From assembly GCA_002411365.1 (NCBI GenBank), contig DHSD01000001.1:1-61554 (forward strand): a stretch of 61,554 nt of DNA, given 5' to 3'. Below are positions 41,276 through 50,486 of the stretch, one piece after another. The first letter of the stretch is position 1. Every line of letters starts with the position of its first letter. A program made the position numbers and the translations under genes. The stretch comes from Ruminococcaceae bacterium UBA5295 (lineage in GTDB: Bacteria; Bacillota; Clostridia; Oscillospirales; Acutalibacteraceae). The notes under the pieces are model-generated. The model was given only the letters and a program-made list of their open reading frames with translations. It did not search any database and was not told the DNA's origin.

Positions 41276-43180
41276 TTATGCCTCATATTTTTGGGCAAGG
41301 ACACTCCAGCGCTGAAAAAGGCTATCGTTTTCTTTCTTTTGTTCAGCAAGTTTATTTGATATTTCCATTGTCCTTTCGTAGTCACAGGCGGTTTCGGGGT
41401 CTTCAAGCTGACTTTCAAGCTGCCTTATTTCTTTTTCTGAGTTGCTGATGCTGTTTTCAATCCTGCGCAGCTCGGCTTTTTCTTTTCTCGCGGCAGCGCC
41501 AATGGCTTTGTGCTTCTGGTATTCGTTTTTGCGCGGAGATTCCGGCTTTTTCGCGGCAGGAACAGAATGTTTCACTTTTGCCGATTCTGCATATTCGTCG
41601 TAGCTGCTGCCGCAGAATTCAGTCCCGTCCGCAGTGAGATAATAAATTTTATCAGCCAGTTCGTTTATAAGGTAACGGTCATGCGAAACTATAAGCAGTG
41701 TGCCATCATAATCACGCAGAGCGTTTTCCAGCGCTTCGCACGATGAAATGTCAAGGTGGTTTGTGGGCTCGTCAAGCAGCAGAAAATTGCTTTTAGAAAG
41801 CATCAGGCGCAGCAGCAGAATTTTTGCGCGCTCCCCTCCGCTTAAGGCTGATACAGGTTTAAACACATCATCGCCGCGGAAGAGAAAAACCGCAAGTGCC
41901 GAACGTACTTCGGTTTGCGTCATCCTTGGGTAATAGTCCCAGATTTCATCTATAACAGTTTTGTCAGGCCTTAGTTCTGTCTGAAGTTGGTCGTAGTAGC
42001 CTACGTTAACTCCGACGCCGAAACGGAATGAGCCTTCAGAAGGGCTGTTTGTACCCAGAAGCGTTTTAAGGAAAGATGTTTTGCCGCAGCCGTTGGCGCC
42101 TAAGAGGAAGACACGTTCACCGCGGTGTATTTCCATGTTTGCATGTTTGAAAAGCTGTTTACCATCAAAAGAAATAGCGAGATCTTTAACGCTCAGCACA
42201 TCATTCCCACTCTGATGGTTTATGCCGAAATGAAAGTGCATTGCGGCGTCTTCTTTTTCAGGGGCTTCGAGTATGCCTTCCAGCCGTCCAATGCTTTTTT
42301 CTTTACTTGCTATCGTTTTATAGTTACGTTCTTGGTTCCAGCGGCGCTGCTGCTCTACGATTCCATTTAAGCGTGATATTGCTTTCTGCGTGTTTTCATA
42401 TTTTCGCTTTGCCGCAAGGTCAAGTTCCGCTTTCTGTTTCAGGTATGAAGAGTAGTTTCCGCTGAAAAGCCGCATGCGGTGATTTTTAAGCTCGAATGTT
42501 CGGTCGGTTGTGCGGTCGAGAAAATAGCGGTCATGTGAAGTCACTATATAAGAGCCAGAAAATGAATGCAGAAAGTCTTCCAGCCATTCGACCGAAGCGA
42601 TGTCAAGATGGTTTGTAGGCTCGTCAAGCAGCAGCAGGTTTGCGCCGCTTAGAAGCAGTTTTGCAAGCTGGAGTTTAGCGCGCTGGCCACCACTGAGGTA
42701 TCTAACCGGCGTGTAAATCTGTTCTTCCGAAAATCCGAGACCGAGGAGCGCGGAATGTGCCAGGCTGCGGCAAGTGAGGCCCCCACCCATATTGAACCTG
42801 TCTGTCAGAAATGACTGGCGCTCAATAAGCTTATCGGCGTCTTTAGGATTTTGCTGCAAAGCATTGGAAATTGAATCAAGTTCATGTTCCATATCAAGCA
42901 GCGGCTGAAAGACTGTCATCACTTCGTCATAGGCACGCCGCTCGAGGTTGTGGCAGATATGCTGCTCCATATATCCAAGCCTTGTGCGGTTGGAACGGTT
43001 GACAGTGCCGCTGTCAGCCTGCAATGCGCCTGTCAGTATTTTAAAGAGTGTTGTCTTGCCTGTACCATTGCTGCCAATAAGGCCTATGTGGTAATTTTCC
43101 CGCACTTCGAATGAAATTCCATTGAGAATTATATCTGTGCCGAAAGATTTGCAAATGTTTTCGGCGCTAAGCAAAGGCAT
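41276..43180 (-). CDS. ABC-F family ATPase
   Basis: A soluble ribosome-associated ATPase of 634 residues with two ABC domains in one chain: Walker A GSNGTGKTT and GANGCGKTS, signatures LSGGQRAKLQLA and LSGGERAKILLL, and two DEPTNHLD Walker B motifs. The interdomain linker (about 240-305) is rich in charged residues, and the C-terminus after about 545 is a long coiled coil. It lacks transmembrane regions. By architecture it is of the Uup/YdiF/YfmM group that rescues or regulates ribosomes; resistance-type ABC-F cannot be excluded from motifs. The gene stands alone on the minus strand. Confidence 0.92.
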   Translation of the reverse strand: MPLLSAENICKSFGTDIILNGISFEVRENYHIGLIGSNGTGKTTLFKILTGALQADSGTVNRSNRTRLGYMEQHICHNLERRAYDEVMTVFQPLLDMEHELDSISNALQQNPKDADKLIERQSFLTDRFNMGGGLTCRSLAHSALLGLGFSEEQIYTPVRYLSGGQRAKLQLAKLLLSGANLLLLDEPTNHLDIASVEWLEDFLHSFSGSYIVTSHDRYFLDRTTDRTFELKNHRMRLFSGNYSSYLKQKAELDLAAKRKYENTQKAISRLNGIVEQQRRWNQERNYKTIASKEKSIGRLEGILEAPEKEDAAMHFHFGINHQSGNDVLSVKDLAISFDGKQLFKHANMEIHRGERVFLLGANGCGKTSFLKTLLGTNSPSEGSFRFGVGVNVGYYDQLQTELRPDKTVIDEIWDYYPRMTQTEVRSALAVFLFRGDDVFKPVSALSGGERAKILLLRLMLSKSNFLLLDEPTNHLDISSCEALENALRDYDGTLLIVSHDRYLINELADKIYYLTADGTEFCGSSYDEYAESAKVKHSVPAAKKPESPRKNEYQKHKAIGAAARKEKAELRRIENSISNSEKEIRQLESQLEDPETACDYERTMEISNKLAEQKKENDSLFQRWSVLAQKYEA

Positions 43181-43280
43181 TTTTCTAAAACCCCTCTATG
43201 TAAAATGCGGAGTAAAAACTCCGCTGATATCTTTTTGCCTATTATACCGAAATAAAGCTGTGAAATCAAGTAAGCGGCCT

Positions 43281-43718
43281 TTACAGAAAAGCTTTCATTT
43301 TATCAATGCCGCATTTTTCTGCGTTAATATAATCTTCAGCCATCTTCCTTACTTTTGGGTCACAGTCGGGCGTGTGGTTCATCGTTTTTGTAATATTGAC
43401 TATCCCCATAGTAGAGCCTCTCACCATCAGTTCAGCTATATGCTGCGGATCATGCCTGAAGAATGTGTTTGCCTTTACAGCGCCGCGCAGCATATTCTGC
43501 AGCCTTTTGCTGACACCTGCAGGCTGCTCGCTGGAAGTTTCTAACAGTGCACGCGCTTTCTCCATTAAGTTTATATAGCCTTCATCCTGCCGCTTTATGC
43601 GGTTACTTAACTCTTTTTCGTGGGTTCGGGTAAGGACTATTTCCGATGCTTCCATGCCCATTTTGGAAACTCTGAACAATTCGTTCAAAACTTTTGAGCG
43701 GTCAGAATTTTTCTGCAT
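43281..43718 (-). CDS. Small all-helical protein, unrecognised
   Basis: Has 145 residues, almost entirely predicted helix (SKMGMEASEIVLTRTHEKEL, RIKRQDEGYINLMEKARALL, VSKRLQNMLRGAVKANTFF and HIAELMVRGSTMGIVNITK), so a four-helix bundle is plausible. Spaced Glu and His residues resemble ferritin-like bundles, but a metal site is inference. No signal or membrane segment. ATG 43718 has GGGAGGA nine bases upstream, which makes the gene credible. I do not know its function. It is transcribed toward the ABC-F gene, 100 bases upstream of that gene's start. Confidence 0.75.
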   Translation of the reverse strand: MQKNSDRSKVLNELFRVSKMGMEASEIVLTRTHEKELSNRIKRQDEGYINLMEKARALLETSSEQPAGVSKRLQNMLRGAVKANTFFRHDPQHIAELMVRGSTMGIVNITKTMNHTPDCDPKVRKMAEDYINAEKCGIDKMKAFL

Positions 43719-43866
43719 TATAGATTCCTCCCGTATGAAAATTCAATTTAATCGTTCCCGTTTCCCTTCCGTTTTAAACCGGAAACTTATGGATATGGCG
43801 AAGGCAGCTTTTCATGCACTGGACATTCAATCTGCTTAAGAATATAATTATAAATGAGGTGATTGG

Positions 43867-44649
43867 ATGCAATGGGGAATATCAACGGCCTGCCTTTATC
43901 CCATGCTTCTGGAAAAATCTTTTTCCACACTTTTTTCGATGGGTTTCCGCACTTATGAAGTCTTTCTTAATACATGCAGCGAAATGAGGAAGGAATATCT
44001 CAGAAAGTTGAAAAAGATGGCAGATGACAGCAAAAGCATAATCTTATCTGTGCATCCGTTCACTTCAGGATATGAAAATTTTCTTTTGTTTTCAGACTAT
44101 AAGCGCCGCTTTTTTGATGGCCTTGAGTTTTACAGGCGTTACCTGAATGCCTGCAATGTTCTCGGTGCACATATTCTCGTTCTGCATGGTCGCAGGAGTG
44201 ATAAGATAAGCATTTCCGACGAAGAATTTTTCGAGAGGTATATGCGCCTTTATGAGCTCGGCCAGCAATTCGGCGTGACGGTTGCTCAGGAAAACGTAAA
44301 CTGTTACTGCAGCGACAGCCCGGATTTTATACGAAAGATGCGGCTTGCTTGCGGGGAAAACTGCGCTTTCGTTTTCGATGTAAAACAGGCTATACGCGGT
44401 AAGATTGACCCTTATGAACTGTGCGCGTCAATGGGTGAAAAGCTGTGCCATGTCCATATAAACGACAACAGCGTTTCATCCGACTGCCTGCTGCCGGGAT
44501 TCGGCTCAATGGACTACCAGAAGCTCATGTGTGAACTTAAAGGCTTTGGCTACGACGGCTGCCTTATGATTGAAGTATACCGGAAAAGTTTCGGTGAGCT
44601 AAGCGAACTCACTGCCGCTGGAAAAACCGTGAACAGCCTTATTAATTAA
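43867..44649 (+). CDS. Sugar phosphate isomerase/epimerase-type TIM barrel
   Basis: A 260-residue xylose isomerase-like/AP endonuclease family 2 barrel. Likely metal ligands: Glu in VAQENVNC, Asp in FVFDVKQAI, His in HVHINDN, Glu in LMIEVYRKS. IILSVHPFTS and HILVLHGRR lie on earlier strands. The substrate (sugar isomer or DNA) cannot be deduced; isolated genes of this kind are usually annotated as sugar isomerases. GAGGTGAT lies six bases before the ATG. It is followed by the promoter of nrdR. Confidence 0.85.
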   Translation: MQWGISTACLYPMLLEKSFSTLFSMGFRTYEVFLNTCSEMRKEYLRKLKKMADDSKSIILSVHPFTSGYENFLLFSDYKRRFFDGLEFYRRYLNACNVLGAHILVLHGRRSDKISISDEEFFERYMRLYELGQQFGVTVAQENVNCYCSDSPDFIRKMRLACGENCAFVFDVKQAIRGKIDPYELCASMGEKLCHVHINDNSVSSDCLLPGFGSMDYQKLMCELKGFGYDGCLMIEVYRKSFGELSELTAAGKTVNSLIN

Positions 44650-44667
44650 AAGATTTACAAACCGTCT

Positions 44668-44696
44668 TTGAAATTTTCATGAGATTATGGTATAAT
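44668..44696 (+). promoter_or_regulatory. Promoter of nrdR
   Basis: TTGAAA (44668-44673) and TATAAT (44691-44696) with a 17-base spacer, 30 bases before the nrdR start. Confidence 0.8.
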
Positions 44697-44726
44697 TTAC
44701 GAAATTAATCAGAAGGGATGAAATAA

Positions 44727-45203
44727 ATGAAATGCCCATACTGTGGATATACAGAAAGCCGGGTAATTGATTCCCGCCCGACCGGCGATGGCAACCGTAT
44801 CCGCCGGCGCAGGGAATGCCTGAAATGCTTAAAGCGGTTCACCACGTATGAGGTGATTGAGACCGTCCCGATTGTCGTGATAAAAAAAGACAAGTCACGC
44901 GAAACATTTAACCGCAATAAGCTGCTGAACGGCCTGCTGCGTGCCTGTGAAAAACGCCCTGTATCGCTTGAAACACTTGAAAAAGTCGTAGACGAAATTG
45001 AGAATATGCTTCAGAATTCCCTCGACAGGGAAGTCCCGTCAAGCCTGATTGGTAAATATGCGATGGAAAAGTTGAAAAATATAGATGAGGTTGCGTATGT
45101 GCGGTTCGCTTCCGTTTATAAGCAATTCAAGGATATCAACACATTTATGGACGAGCTGAACCGTATGATAAAAACAAAAAACAGGCAAAAAAGCAAAAAT
45201 TAA
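44727..45203 (+). CDS. nrdR: Ribonucleotide reductase repressor NrdR
   Basis: NrdR, 158 residues, represses ribonucleotide reductase genes according to ATP/dATP level. The N-terminal zinc ribbon shows MKCPYCG and CLKCLKRFTTYE; residues about 47-137 are an ATP-cone (VIKKDKSRETFNRNKLLNGLLRAC, split). The reductase genes it controls are not in the window. GAAGGGATGA lies before the ATG. A hairpin follows the stop. Confidence 0.95.
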   Translation: MKCPYCGYTESRVIDSRPTGDGNRIRRRRECLKCLKRFTTYEVIETVPIVVIKKDKSRETFNRNKLLNGLLRACEKRPVSLETLEKVVDEIENMLQNSLDREVPSSLIGKYAMEKLKNIDEVAYVRFASVYKQFKDINTFMDELNRMIKTKNRQKSKN

Positions 45204-45206
45204 GCA

Positions 45207-45259
45207 AAGGCTCTCTGCCTTTTATACATTCAGCCGCCGCGGTTTCTGGGCGGCTGTTT
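45207..45259 (+). terminator. Double hairpin terminator region after nrdR
   Basis: A short stem AAAGGC/GCCTTTT (45207-45222) is followed by CAGCCGCC (45231-45238) pairing with GGCGGCTG (45249-45256) and three T residues. The second is the stronger stem. The rest of the gap to pyrH (45260-45404) is AT-rich with no gene. Confidence 0.65.
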
Positions 45260-45404
45260 CTCTGCTCTAAGTAGCCACATGGAACACGATAAAATTATTT
45301 CCAAACTATGAAAAATCCATCTCAGGCCCTGTTTGAAAGACGAAATACTTTACTTTACCTATAGCTTATTGTAAAATGAAATAAATTGAACGGGAGTGTG
45401 TAAA

Positions 45405-46121
45405 TTGCAGCCAAAATACAAAAGAGTTCTGCTCAAACTGAGCGGTGAGAGTTTAGCCGGAAAAGAAAAGCACGGCATTGATTTTGACACTGTAATGAAG
45501 ATATGCAGACCAATTAAGGAATGCTCGCAGATGGGCGTACAGATTGCCATTGTTGTCGGCGGAGGCAACTTCTGGCGCGGCCGTTCCAGTGGGCAGATGG
45601 ACCGCACAAGGGCGGACCATATGGGCATGCTTGCAACAACTATAAATGCGCTCGGTGTTGCAGATGCGCTGGAGCACCTCGGCCTTACGGTGCGGGTGCA
45701 GACGGCTATTGAAATGCGCCAGATAGCAGAGCCTTATATCAGGAACCGTGCTGTACGCCATCTTGAGAAAGGAAGGATAGTTGTCCTTGGCTGTGGCACC
45801 GGAAATCCGTTTTTCTCGACTGACACTGCCGCTGCTTTGCGTGCCGCGGAAATTGACGCCGACATAATTCTAAAGGCAACAATGGTCGACGGCGTTTACG
45901 ACAGCGACCCGAAAACGAACCCGGGTGCTAAAAAATACGATACCCTGACATACCTTGACGTGCTTAACCAGAACCTTCAGGTTATGGACAGTACCGCAGC
46001 TTCACTGTGCATGGATAATAATATCCCGATTTGTGTGTTCAGCATACTTGACCCAGAAAATATAGTGAGGGCAGTCTGCGGGGGACCGGTCGGTACTATT
46101 GTGAAGGAGAAGCAAAAATGA
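45405..46121 (+). CDS. pyrH: UMP kinase
   Basis: A 238-residue hexameric amino-acid-kinase-fold enzyme making UDP from UMP. Motifs: RVLLKLSGESLAG, IAIVVGGGNFWRGR, DHMGMLATTINALG, TGNPFFSTDTAAALRAAE and KATMVDGVYDSDP. I choose TTG 45405 (MQPKYKRVLLKLSG), since GGGAG lies eight bases upstream; GTG 45396 overlaps that site. It begins the conserved pyrH-frr-uppS-cdsA-dxr-rseP-ispG-polC block. Its stop overlaps frr by four bases. Confidence 0.95.
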   Translation: MQPKYKRVLLKLSGESLAGKEKHGIDFDTVMKICRPIKECSQMGVQIAIVVGGGNFWRGRSSGQMDRTRADHMGMLATTINALGVADALEHLGLTVRVQTAIEMRQIAEPYIRNRAVRHLEKGRIVVLGCGTGNPFFSTDTAAALRAAEIDADIILKATMVDGVYDSDPKTNPGAKKYDTLTYLDVLNQNLQVMDSTAASLCMDNNIPICVFSILDPENIVRAVCGGPVGTIVKEKQK

Positions 46122-46672
46122 AAGGCATTATTGAAGAGGCTGAAACCAAGATGGAAAAAAGCCTGTCGGTTTTATCATCAGATTATTCCGCCGTGCGTGC
46201 CGGGCGCGCGACTCCTGCTGTGCTTGACAAAATTCGTGTTGACTATTACGGCACACCAACACCTATCAACCAGATGGCGGCTATTTCAGTCAGCGAAGCG
46301 CGTGTACTCACAATCCAGCCGTGGGATATCACTACATGCAAATCCATCACACGCGCCATTGAGACTTCGAATATAGGCATAAATCCGCAGAGCGACGGCA
46401 GGGTTATACGCCTTGCTTTTCCTCCGCTTTCTGAGGAGCGCCGCCGCGACCTTGTAAAGGAAACGAGTAAAATGGCCGAAGAGTGCAAGGTAGCAGTCCG
46501 CTCTATCAGGCGCGATGCAATTGAAAAGCTAAAGGCAAAAAAGAAAAATTCGGAGCTTACTGAAGATGAACTTAAACAGTCGCAGAAAGAAGTGCAGAAC
46601 CTGACCGATAAGTACTGCAAATTGGCAGATCAGACTTTTGAAGACAAGAAAAAAGAAATTATGGAGATATAA
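46118..46672 (+). CDS. frr: Ribosome recycling factor
   Basis: RRF, 184 residues, splits post-termination ribosomes with EF-G. Three-helix-bundle segments are typical: VRAGRATPAVLDKIRVDYYG, RRRDLVKETSKMAEECKVAVRSIRRDA (split) and the C-terminal ELTEDELKQSQKEVQ. The ATG overlaps the pyrH stop (ATGA) with AAGGAGA upstream. Confidence 0.96.
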   Translation: MKGIIEEAETKMEKSLSVLSSDYSAVRAGRATPAVLDKIRVDYYGTPTPINQMAAISVSEARVLTIQPWDITTCKSITRAIETSNIGINPQSDGRVIRLAFPPLSEERRRDLVKETSKMAEECKVAVRSIRRDAIEKLKAKKKNSELTEDELKQSQKEVQNLTDKYCKLADQTFEDKKKEIMEI

Positions 46673-46675
46673 ATT

Positions 46676-47383
46676 ATGGCAGATAAGGTCTTGCCACGCC
46701 ACTTGGGCATAATTATGGATGGAAACGGCCGGTGGGCAAAACAGCGCGGCCTTCCAAGATCGGCAGGCCATGCTGCCGGCGCTGAGGTTTTTAAAAAAAT
46801 GGTTCTGTACTGCAACAGGATAGGCATACAGTATCTTACCATTTATGCATTTTCAACTGAAAACTGGAAACGCCCGCAGAATGAGATTCTTACACTCATT
46901 GGCCTTTTTAAGATATACCTCAAAGATGCCCTTACAAATTTTCTCAGTGAAAATATAAAAGTACGCTTTCTTGGCGATACATCTGTATTTGATCCTCAGC
47001 TAAAGGAACTTATTGATGACATCAAAAAAACTTCTGCAGGCAAAACAGGAATGGTGCTGAATGTTGCGCTTAATTACGGAGGGCGCGCTGAAATTGTGCG
47101 GGCTGCAGAACTTTTAGCAGAAGATGTAAAAGCCGGGCGCATTCAGCCCGAAGATATAAATGAAAAAATGTTCACTTCAAAGTTATATACAACTGGCCAG
47201 CCGGATCCAGACCTTATAATACGGCCAAGCGGAGAAAGAAGGATTTCTAATTTTCTGCTTTGGCAGTCGGCTTACACTGAATACCTTGTGATGGATATTC
47301 TCTGGCCTGATTTTACAACGAAAGATTTGGACCGCGCGCTGGATGACTATGCAACACGCAACCGGCGCTTTGGAGGGATTTGA
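46676..47383 (+). CDS. uppS: Isoprenyl transferase (UPP synthase family)
   Basis: Undecaprenyl diphosphate synthase type, 235 residues, making the lipid carrier for cell-wall synthesis from isoprenoid units. Motifs: HLGIIMDGNGRWAKQRG, AGHAAGAEV, TIYAFSTENWKRP, LNVALNYGGRAEI and LIIRPSGERRISNFLLWQ. GGAGAT precedes ATG 46676. The stop directly abuts the cdsA start. Confidence 0.95.
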   Translation: MADKVLPRHLGIIMDGNGRWAKQRGLPRSAGHAAGAEVFKKMVLYCNRIGIQYLTIYAFSTENWKRPQNEILTLIGLFKIYLKDALTNFLSENIKVRFLGDTSVFDPQLKELIDDIKKTSAGKTGMVLNVALNYGGRAEIVRAAELLAEDVKAGRIQPEDINEKMFTSKLYTTGQPDPDLIIRPSGERRISNFLLWQSAYTEYLVMDILWPDFTTKDLDRALDDYATRNRRFGGI

Positions 47384-48205
47384 TTGAGAGACAGAGTAAT
47401 TTCTGGTTTTACCCTCGTTTTTCTGTTAGCTGCTATTGTTGTGTTCAATCAGTCGTTTCCCATTGCCCTTAATATTGCAATAGCGCTTGTTTCAGTGCTC
47501 GGCGTTTACGAAATCATCTCTGCCATTGGTTGCACGAGAAACTATATACTGATAATTTCAAGCCTTGCCTTTGCCGGAGTTTTTCCTTTTCTAAGTTTTT
47601 CGTGGGTAGGGAAGGAAATTGCTTACTTTGCTTACACTGTTGTCATTTTTACAGGACTTATCTGCTATCACAGGGACGTTACGTTCAGGGAAGTAGGCAT
47701 TATATACAGCATGGCTTTGATGATACCGACGGCACTAAGCACAATCATTTACCTGCGTGACTACGGTGGCCGGCATGGTATGTTTTATGCAATAATTGCC
47801 ATATCCTCAGCGTGGATCTCTGACGTGGGCGGCTTTTTTGCTGGACGTTTTTGGGGTAAGCATAAATTTTGCCCGGATATCAGCCCTAAAAAGACAAAAG
47901 AGGGTGTGGCAGGATCTTTTGCACTTAATATCACCGCCATGCTGCTATTTGGATATATTTTTCAGTCATACAGCGGAAACCGTGTCTGCGTTTCCTACCT
48001 CTCCCTGTTTATAATTGGTTCATGCGGCACAGTCCTTTCAATACTTGGCGACCTAAGTTTTTCGCTTATAAAGCGTAGCTGCCATATTAAAGACTTCAGC
48101 GAGATCATACCTGGGCATGGAGGAATTCTCGATCGCTTCGACAGTGTAATTTTTGAGGCTCCGTTCGTTTATATTATTGTCCATTTTCTGCCAATTGTGC
48201 TATGA
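47384..48205 (+). CDS. cdsA: Phosphatidate cytidylyltransferase
   Basis: An integral membrane enzyme of 273 residues making CDP-diacylglycerol. About seven to eight hydrophobic helices are seen, and the C-terminal signature is clear: GDLSFSLIKRSCHIKDF then PGHGGILDRFDS. The start is TTG, immediately after the uppS stop, with GGAGGG upstream inside uppS. It joins phospholipid synthesis with the neighbouring isoprenoid and peptidoglycan lipid genes. Confidence 0.94.
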   Translation: MRDRVISGFTLVFLLAAIVVFNQSFPIALNIAIALVSVLGVYEIISAIGCTRNYILIISSLAFAGVFPFLSFSWVGKEIAYFAYTVVIFTGLICYHRDVTFREVGIIYSMALMIPTALSTIIYLRDYGGRHGMFYAIIAISSAWISDVGGFFAGRFWGKHKFCPDISPKKTKEGVAGSFALNITAMLLFGYIFQSYSGNRVCVSYLSLFIIGSCGTVLSILGDLSFSLIKRSCHIKDFSEIIPGHGGILDRFDSVIFEAPFVYIIVHFLPIVL

Positions 48206-48248
48206 TTAAAAACAGGATGCACAAAAAATGATGAACTGGTGAATACTA

Positions 48249-49409
48249 ATGCGAAGATGCTTATCTGTTTTAGGCTCTACGGGTTCAATCGGGACACAGA
48301 CCCTTGATGTAGCCCGTAATCTTAAACTTAAAATCGGTGCCCTTGCGGCACGCAGCAATGTTCGGCTTCTCGAAGAGCAAATAAGGGAGTTCCGTCCTGA
48401 ACTTGCAGCTGTTTATGAAGAGTCGGCAGCCAAAAATCTCAGATTATCGGTTGAGGACCTTCCGGTAAAAATTGTTTCGGGCATGGATGGCCTTTGTGAA
48501 GCTGCTTCATATAAAAAAGCTGACCTTATATGCAATTCTGTCGTCGGCCTTGTTGGATTGCAGCCAACTCTGGCGGCAATCAGTGCAGGAAAAGATGTTG
48601 CACTTTCAAATAAAGAAACGCTTGTGGCCGGCGGTGCCGTTGTGATGAAAGAGGCAAAGCGTGCCGGAGTCAAAATTCTGCCGGTGGACAGTGAACATTC
48701 TGCCATTTTTCAGTGCCTTCAGGGCTGCCCTGAAAAAAAAGCGCTTAAGCGCATTATTCTCACCGCTTCCGGTGGGCCGTTTTTCGAGTGGACGTATGAG
48801 CAGCTGCGCCATGCTACTCCTGAGCAGGCGCTAAGGCATCCGAACTGGCACATGGGGCCAAAAGTTACGATAGATTCAGCAACCATGATGAACAAAGGCC
48901 TCGAGATGATGGAAGCTTCGTGGCTTTTTGATTTGCCGCCTTCAAAAATTGATATTCTTGTCCAGCGCGAAAGCGTAGTCCATTCAATGATAGAATATGA
49001 AGACAATTCCGTAATGGCACAGCTCGGAATACCTGATATGCGCCTTCCTATACAGTATGCTATTACATGGCCTCAGCGTTTTCATTCTCAGGTAAAGCCG
49101 CTTGATCTTGCAGAATATGGAACACTTACATTTGCACGTCCTGACGAAAAAAAGTTTAAGTGCATTGCTGTATGCAAGGAAGCAATGAAGCGCGGAGGGC
49201 TTGCCCCTGCGGCAGTAAATGGTGCAAATGAAGCTGCAGTACAGCTTTTCCTTCAGCATCGTATAGCTTTTACAGATATTGCTCATCTTGTATATGACGC
49301 TATGGAAAGCCAGCCTGAGATTCAAAGCGAAATCTCTGTAAATAATATTTTGGAAGCCGACATGTCAGCCCGCATGCATGTGATCCATGCAGTCGGCTCT
49401 TTGGGGTGA
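48249..49409 (+). CDS. dxr: 1-deoxy-D-xylulose 5-phosphate reductoisomerase
   Basis: Dxr, 386 residues, the committed MEP-pathway step, NADPH- and metal-dependent. GSTGSIGTQTLDVARN (NADPH fold), ALSNKETLVAGG, PVDSEHSAIFQCL, ILTASGGPFFEW, WHMGPKVTIDSATMMNKGLE (split) and the metal/substrate loop are all present. GGTGA lies six bases before the ATG. The stop codon is followed after six bases by the proposed ATT start of rseP. Confidence 0.96.
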   Translation: MRRCLSVLGSTGSIGTQTLDVARNLKLKIGALAARSNVRLLEEQIREFRPELAAVYEESAAKNLRLSVEDLPVKIVSGMDGLCEAASYKKADLICNSVVGLVGLQPTLAAISAGKDVALSNKETLVAGGAVVMKEAKRAGVKILPVDSEHSAIFQCLQGCPEKKALKRIILTASGGPFFEWTYEQLRHATPEQALRHPNWHMGPKVTIDSATMMNKGLEMMEASWLFDLPPSKIDILVQRESVVHSMIEYEDNSVMAQLGIPDMRLPIQYAITWPQRFHSQVKPLDLAEYGTLTFARPDEKKFKCIAVCKEAMKRGGLAPAAVNGANEAAVQLFLQHRIAFTDIAHLVYDAMESQPEIQSEISVNNILEADMSARMHVIHAVGSLG

Positions 49410-49415
49410 TTTTTT

Positions 49416-50486
49416 ATTATTAAAGTTATTCTAATAATCATTGCTGTACTTTTATTTGGCTTCATGATATTTATCCATGAATTCGGGCATTTTTTTACTG
49501 CAAAGATGTGCGGCGTGCGTATAAATGAATTCGCTATCGGAATGGGTCCTACGCTTTTTCACACGCAAAAAGGGGACACAAAGTATTCGCTGCGCCTTTT
49601 GCCAATCGGCGGTTTCTGCGCAATGGAAGGTGAAGATGAGAACAGCGACGATACGCATGCATTCAACAAAAAGCCTGTATGGCAGAAAATGCTGATTGTT
49701 GTAATGGGCGCGGTCATGAATATTGTTTTAGGGCTTGTTCTGATGATGATACTTTTAGGCCAGCAGTCCGCGTTTAACTCTACTACAATTGCCGCATTTA
49801 CGAAGAATTCTGCTTTTCAGGCAGCCGGCATGAGAATAGGAGACAAATTTGTTTCTGTGGACCACTACCACATAAGTGGAGACAAGGACCTTTCGTTCGC
49901 TCTGGCAACGGCAAATCCGTCTTCAGTAGACATTGCAGTCAAACGCGACAACAAAATGCTCACTTTTAATGATGTAAAGCTTCATTCCCAGACGGTAAGC
50001 GGCAAAAAATATGTTTCACTTGATTTTTACGTTGCGCCCATACACAAAAATTTTGGCACTCTAATTGCAAAATCATGTCAGGATACTGTTTCCGTAGTAC
50101 GACTTGTGTGGTATTCGCTCATAAGCATGCTCAGTGGAAAATACAGCCTGAATGACATGGCAGGGCCTGTGGGGGCGGCTGATGTCATAGGCCAGGCGGT
50201 AACGGCCGGCCTTAAACAGAATTTCCTTGCCGGGCTGAACAATGTAATTTATATAATGACGATGTTTACTGTAAACCTCGGCGTTTTCAACCTTATCCCT
50301 TTTCCTGCTTTAGACGGCGGCAAGTTTTTCCTGTTTATCATCGAGGCTATACGCCGCAAGCCGATTAATGAAAAATACGTAGGGATTGTCGATACAGTTG
50401 GTTTTGTGCTCCTCATGGGCTTTATGCTGATTGTGACTTACAGTGACATACTGAGAATTGCAACAGGGAAAGGTCTTGGCGGATAA
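49416..50486 (+). CDS. rseP: RseP-type site-2 intramembrane protease with apparent ATT start
   Basis: A 356-residue zinc metalloprotease cleaving membrane-bound anti-sigma factors and signal-peptide remnants. HEFGH (residues 21-25) and the C-terminal NLIPFPALDGG are the metal site; a PDZ domain lies between, with RseP-like membrane helices. The first ATG (49464) would remove most of helix 1 and has no ribosome site. Upstream, the frame stays open to the dxr stop, encoding KVILIIIAVLLFGFM with no ATG, GTG or TTG. GGGGTGA (49403-49409) lies six bases before ATT at 49416 (nine before a second ATT at 49419), so an AUU start is proposed. Otherwise the start would be 49464. Confidence 0.82.
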   Translation: MIKVILIIIAVLLFGFMIFIHEFGHFFTAKMCGVRINEFAIGMGPTLFHTQKGDTKYSLRLLPIGGFCAMEGEDENSDDTHAFNKKPVWQKMLIVVMGAVMNIVLGLVLMMILLGQQSAFNSTTIAAFTKNSAFQAAGMRIGDKFVSVDHYHISGDKDLSFALATANPSSVDIAVKRDNKMLTFNDVKLHSQTVSGKKYVSLDFYVAPIHKNFGTLIAKSCQDTVSVVRLVWYSLISMLSGKYSLNDMAGPVGAADVIGQAVTAGLKQNFLAGLNNVIYIMTMFTVNLGVFNLIPFPALDGGKFFLFIIEAIRRKPINEKYVGIVDTVGFVLLMGFMLIVTYSDILRIATGKGLGG

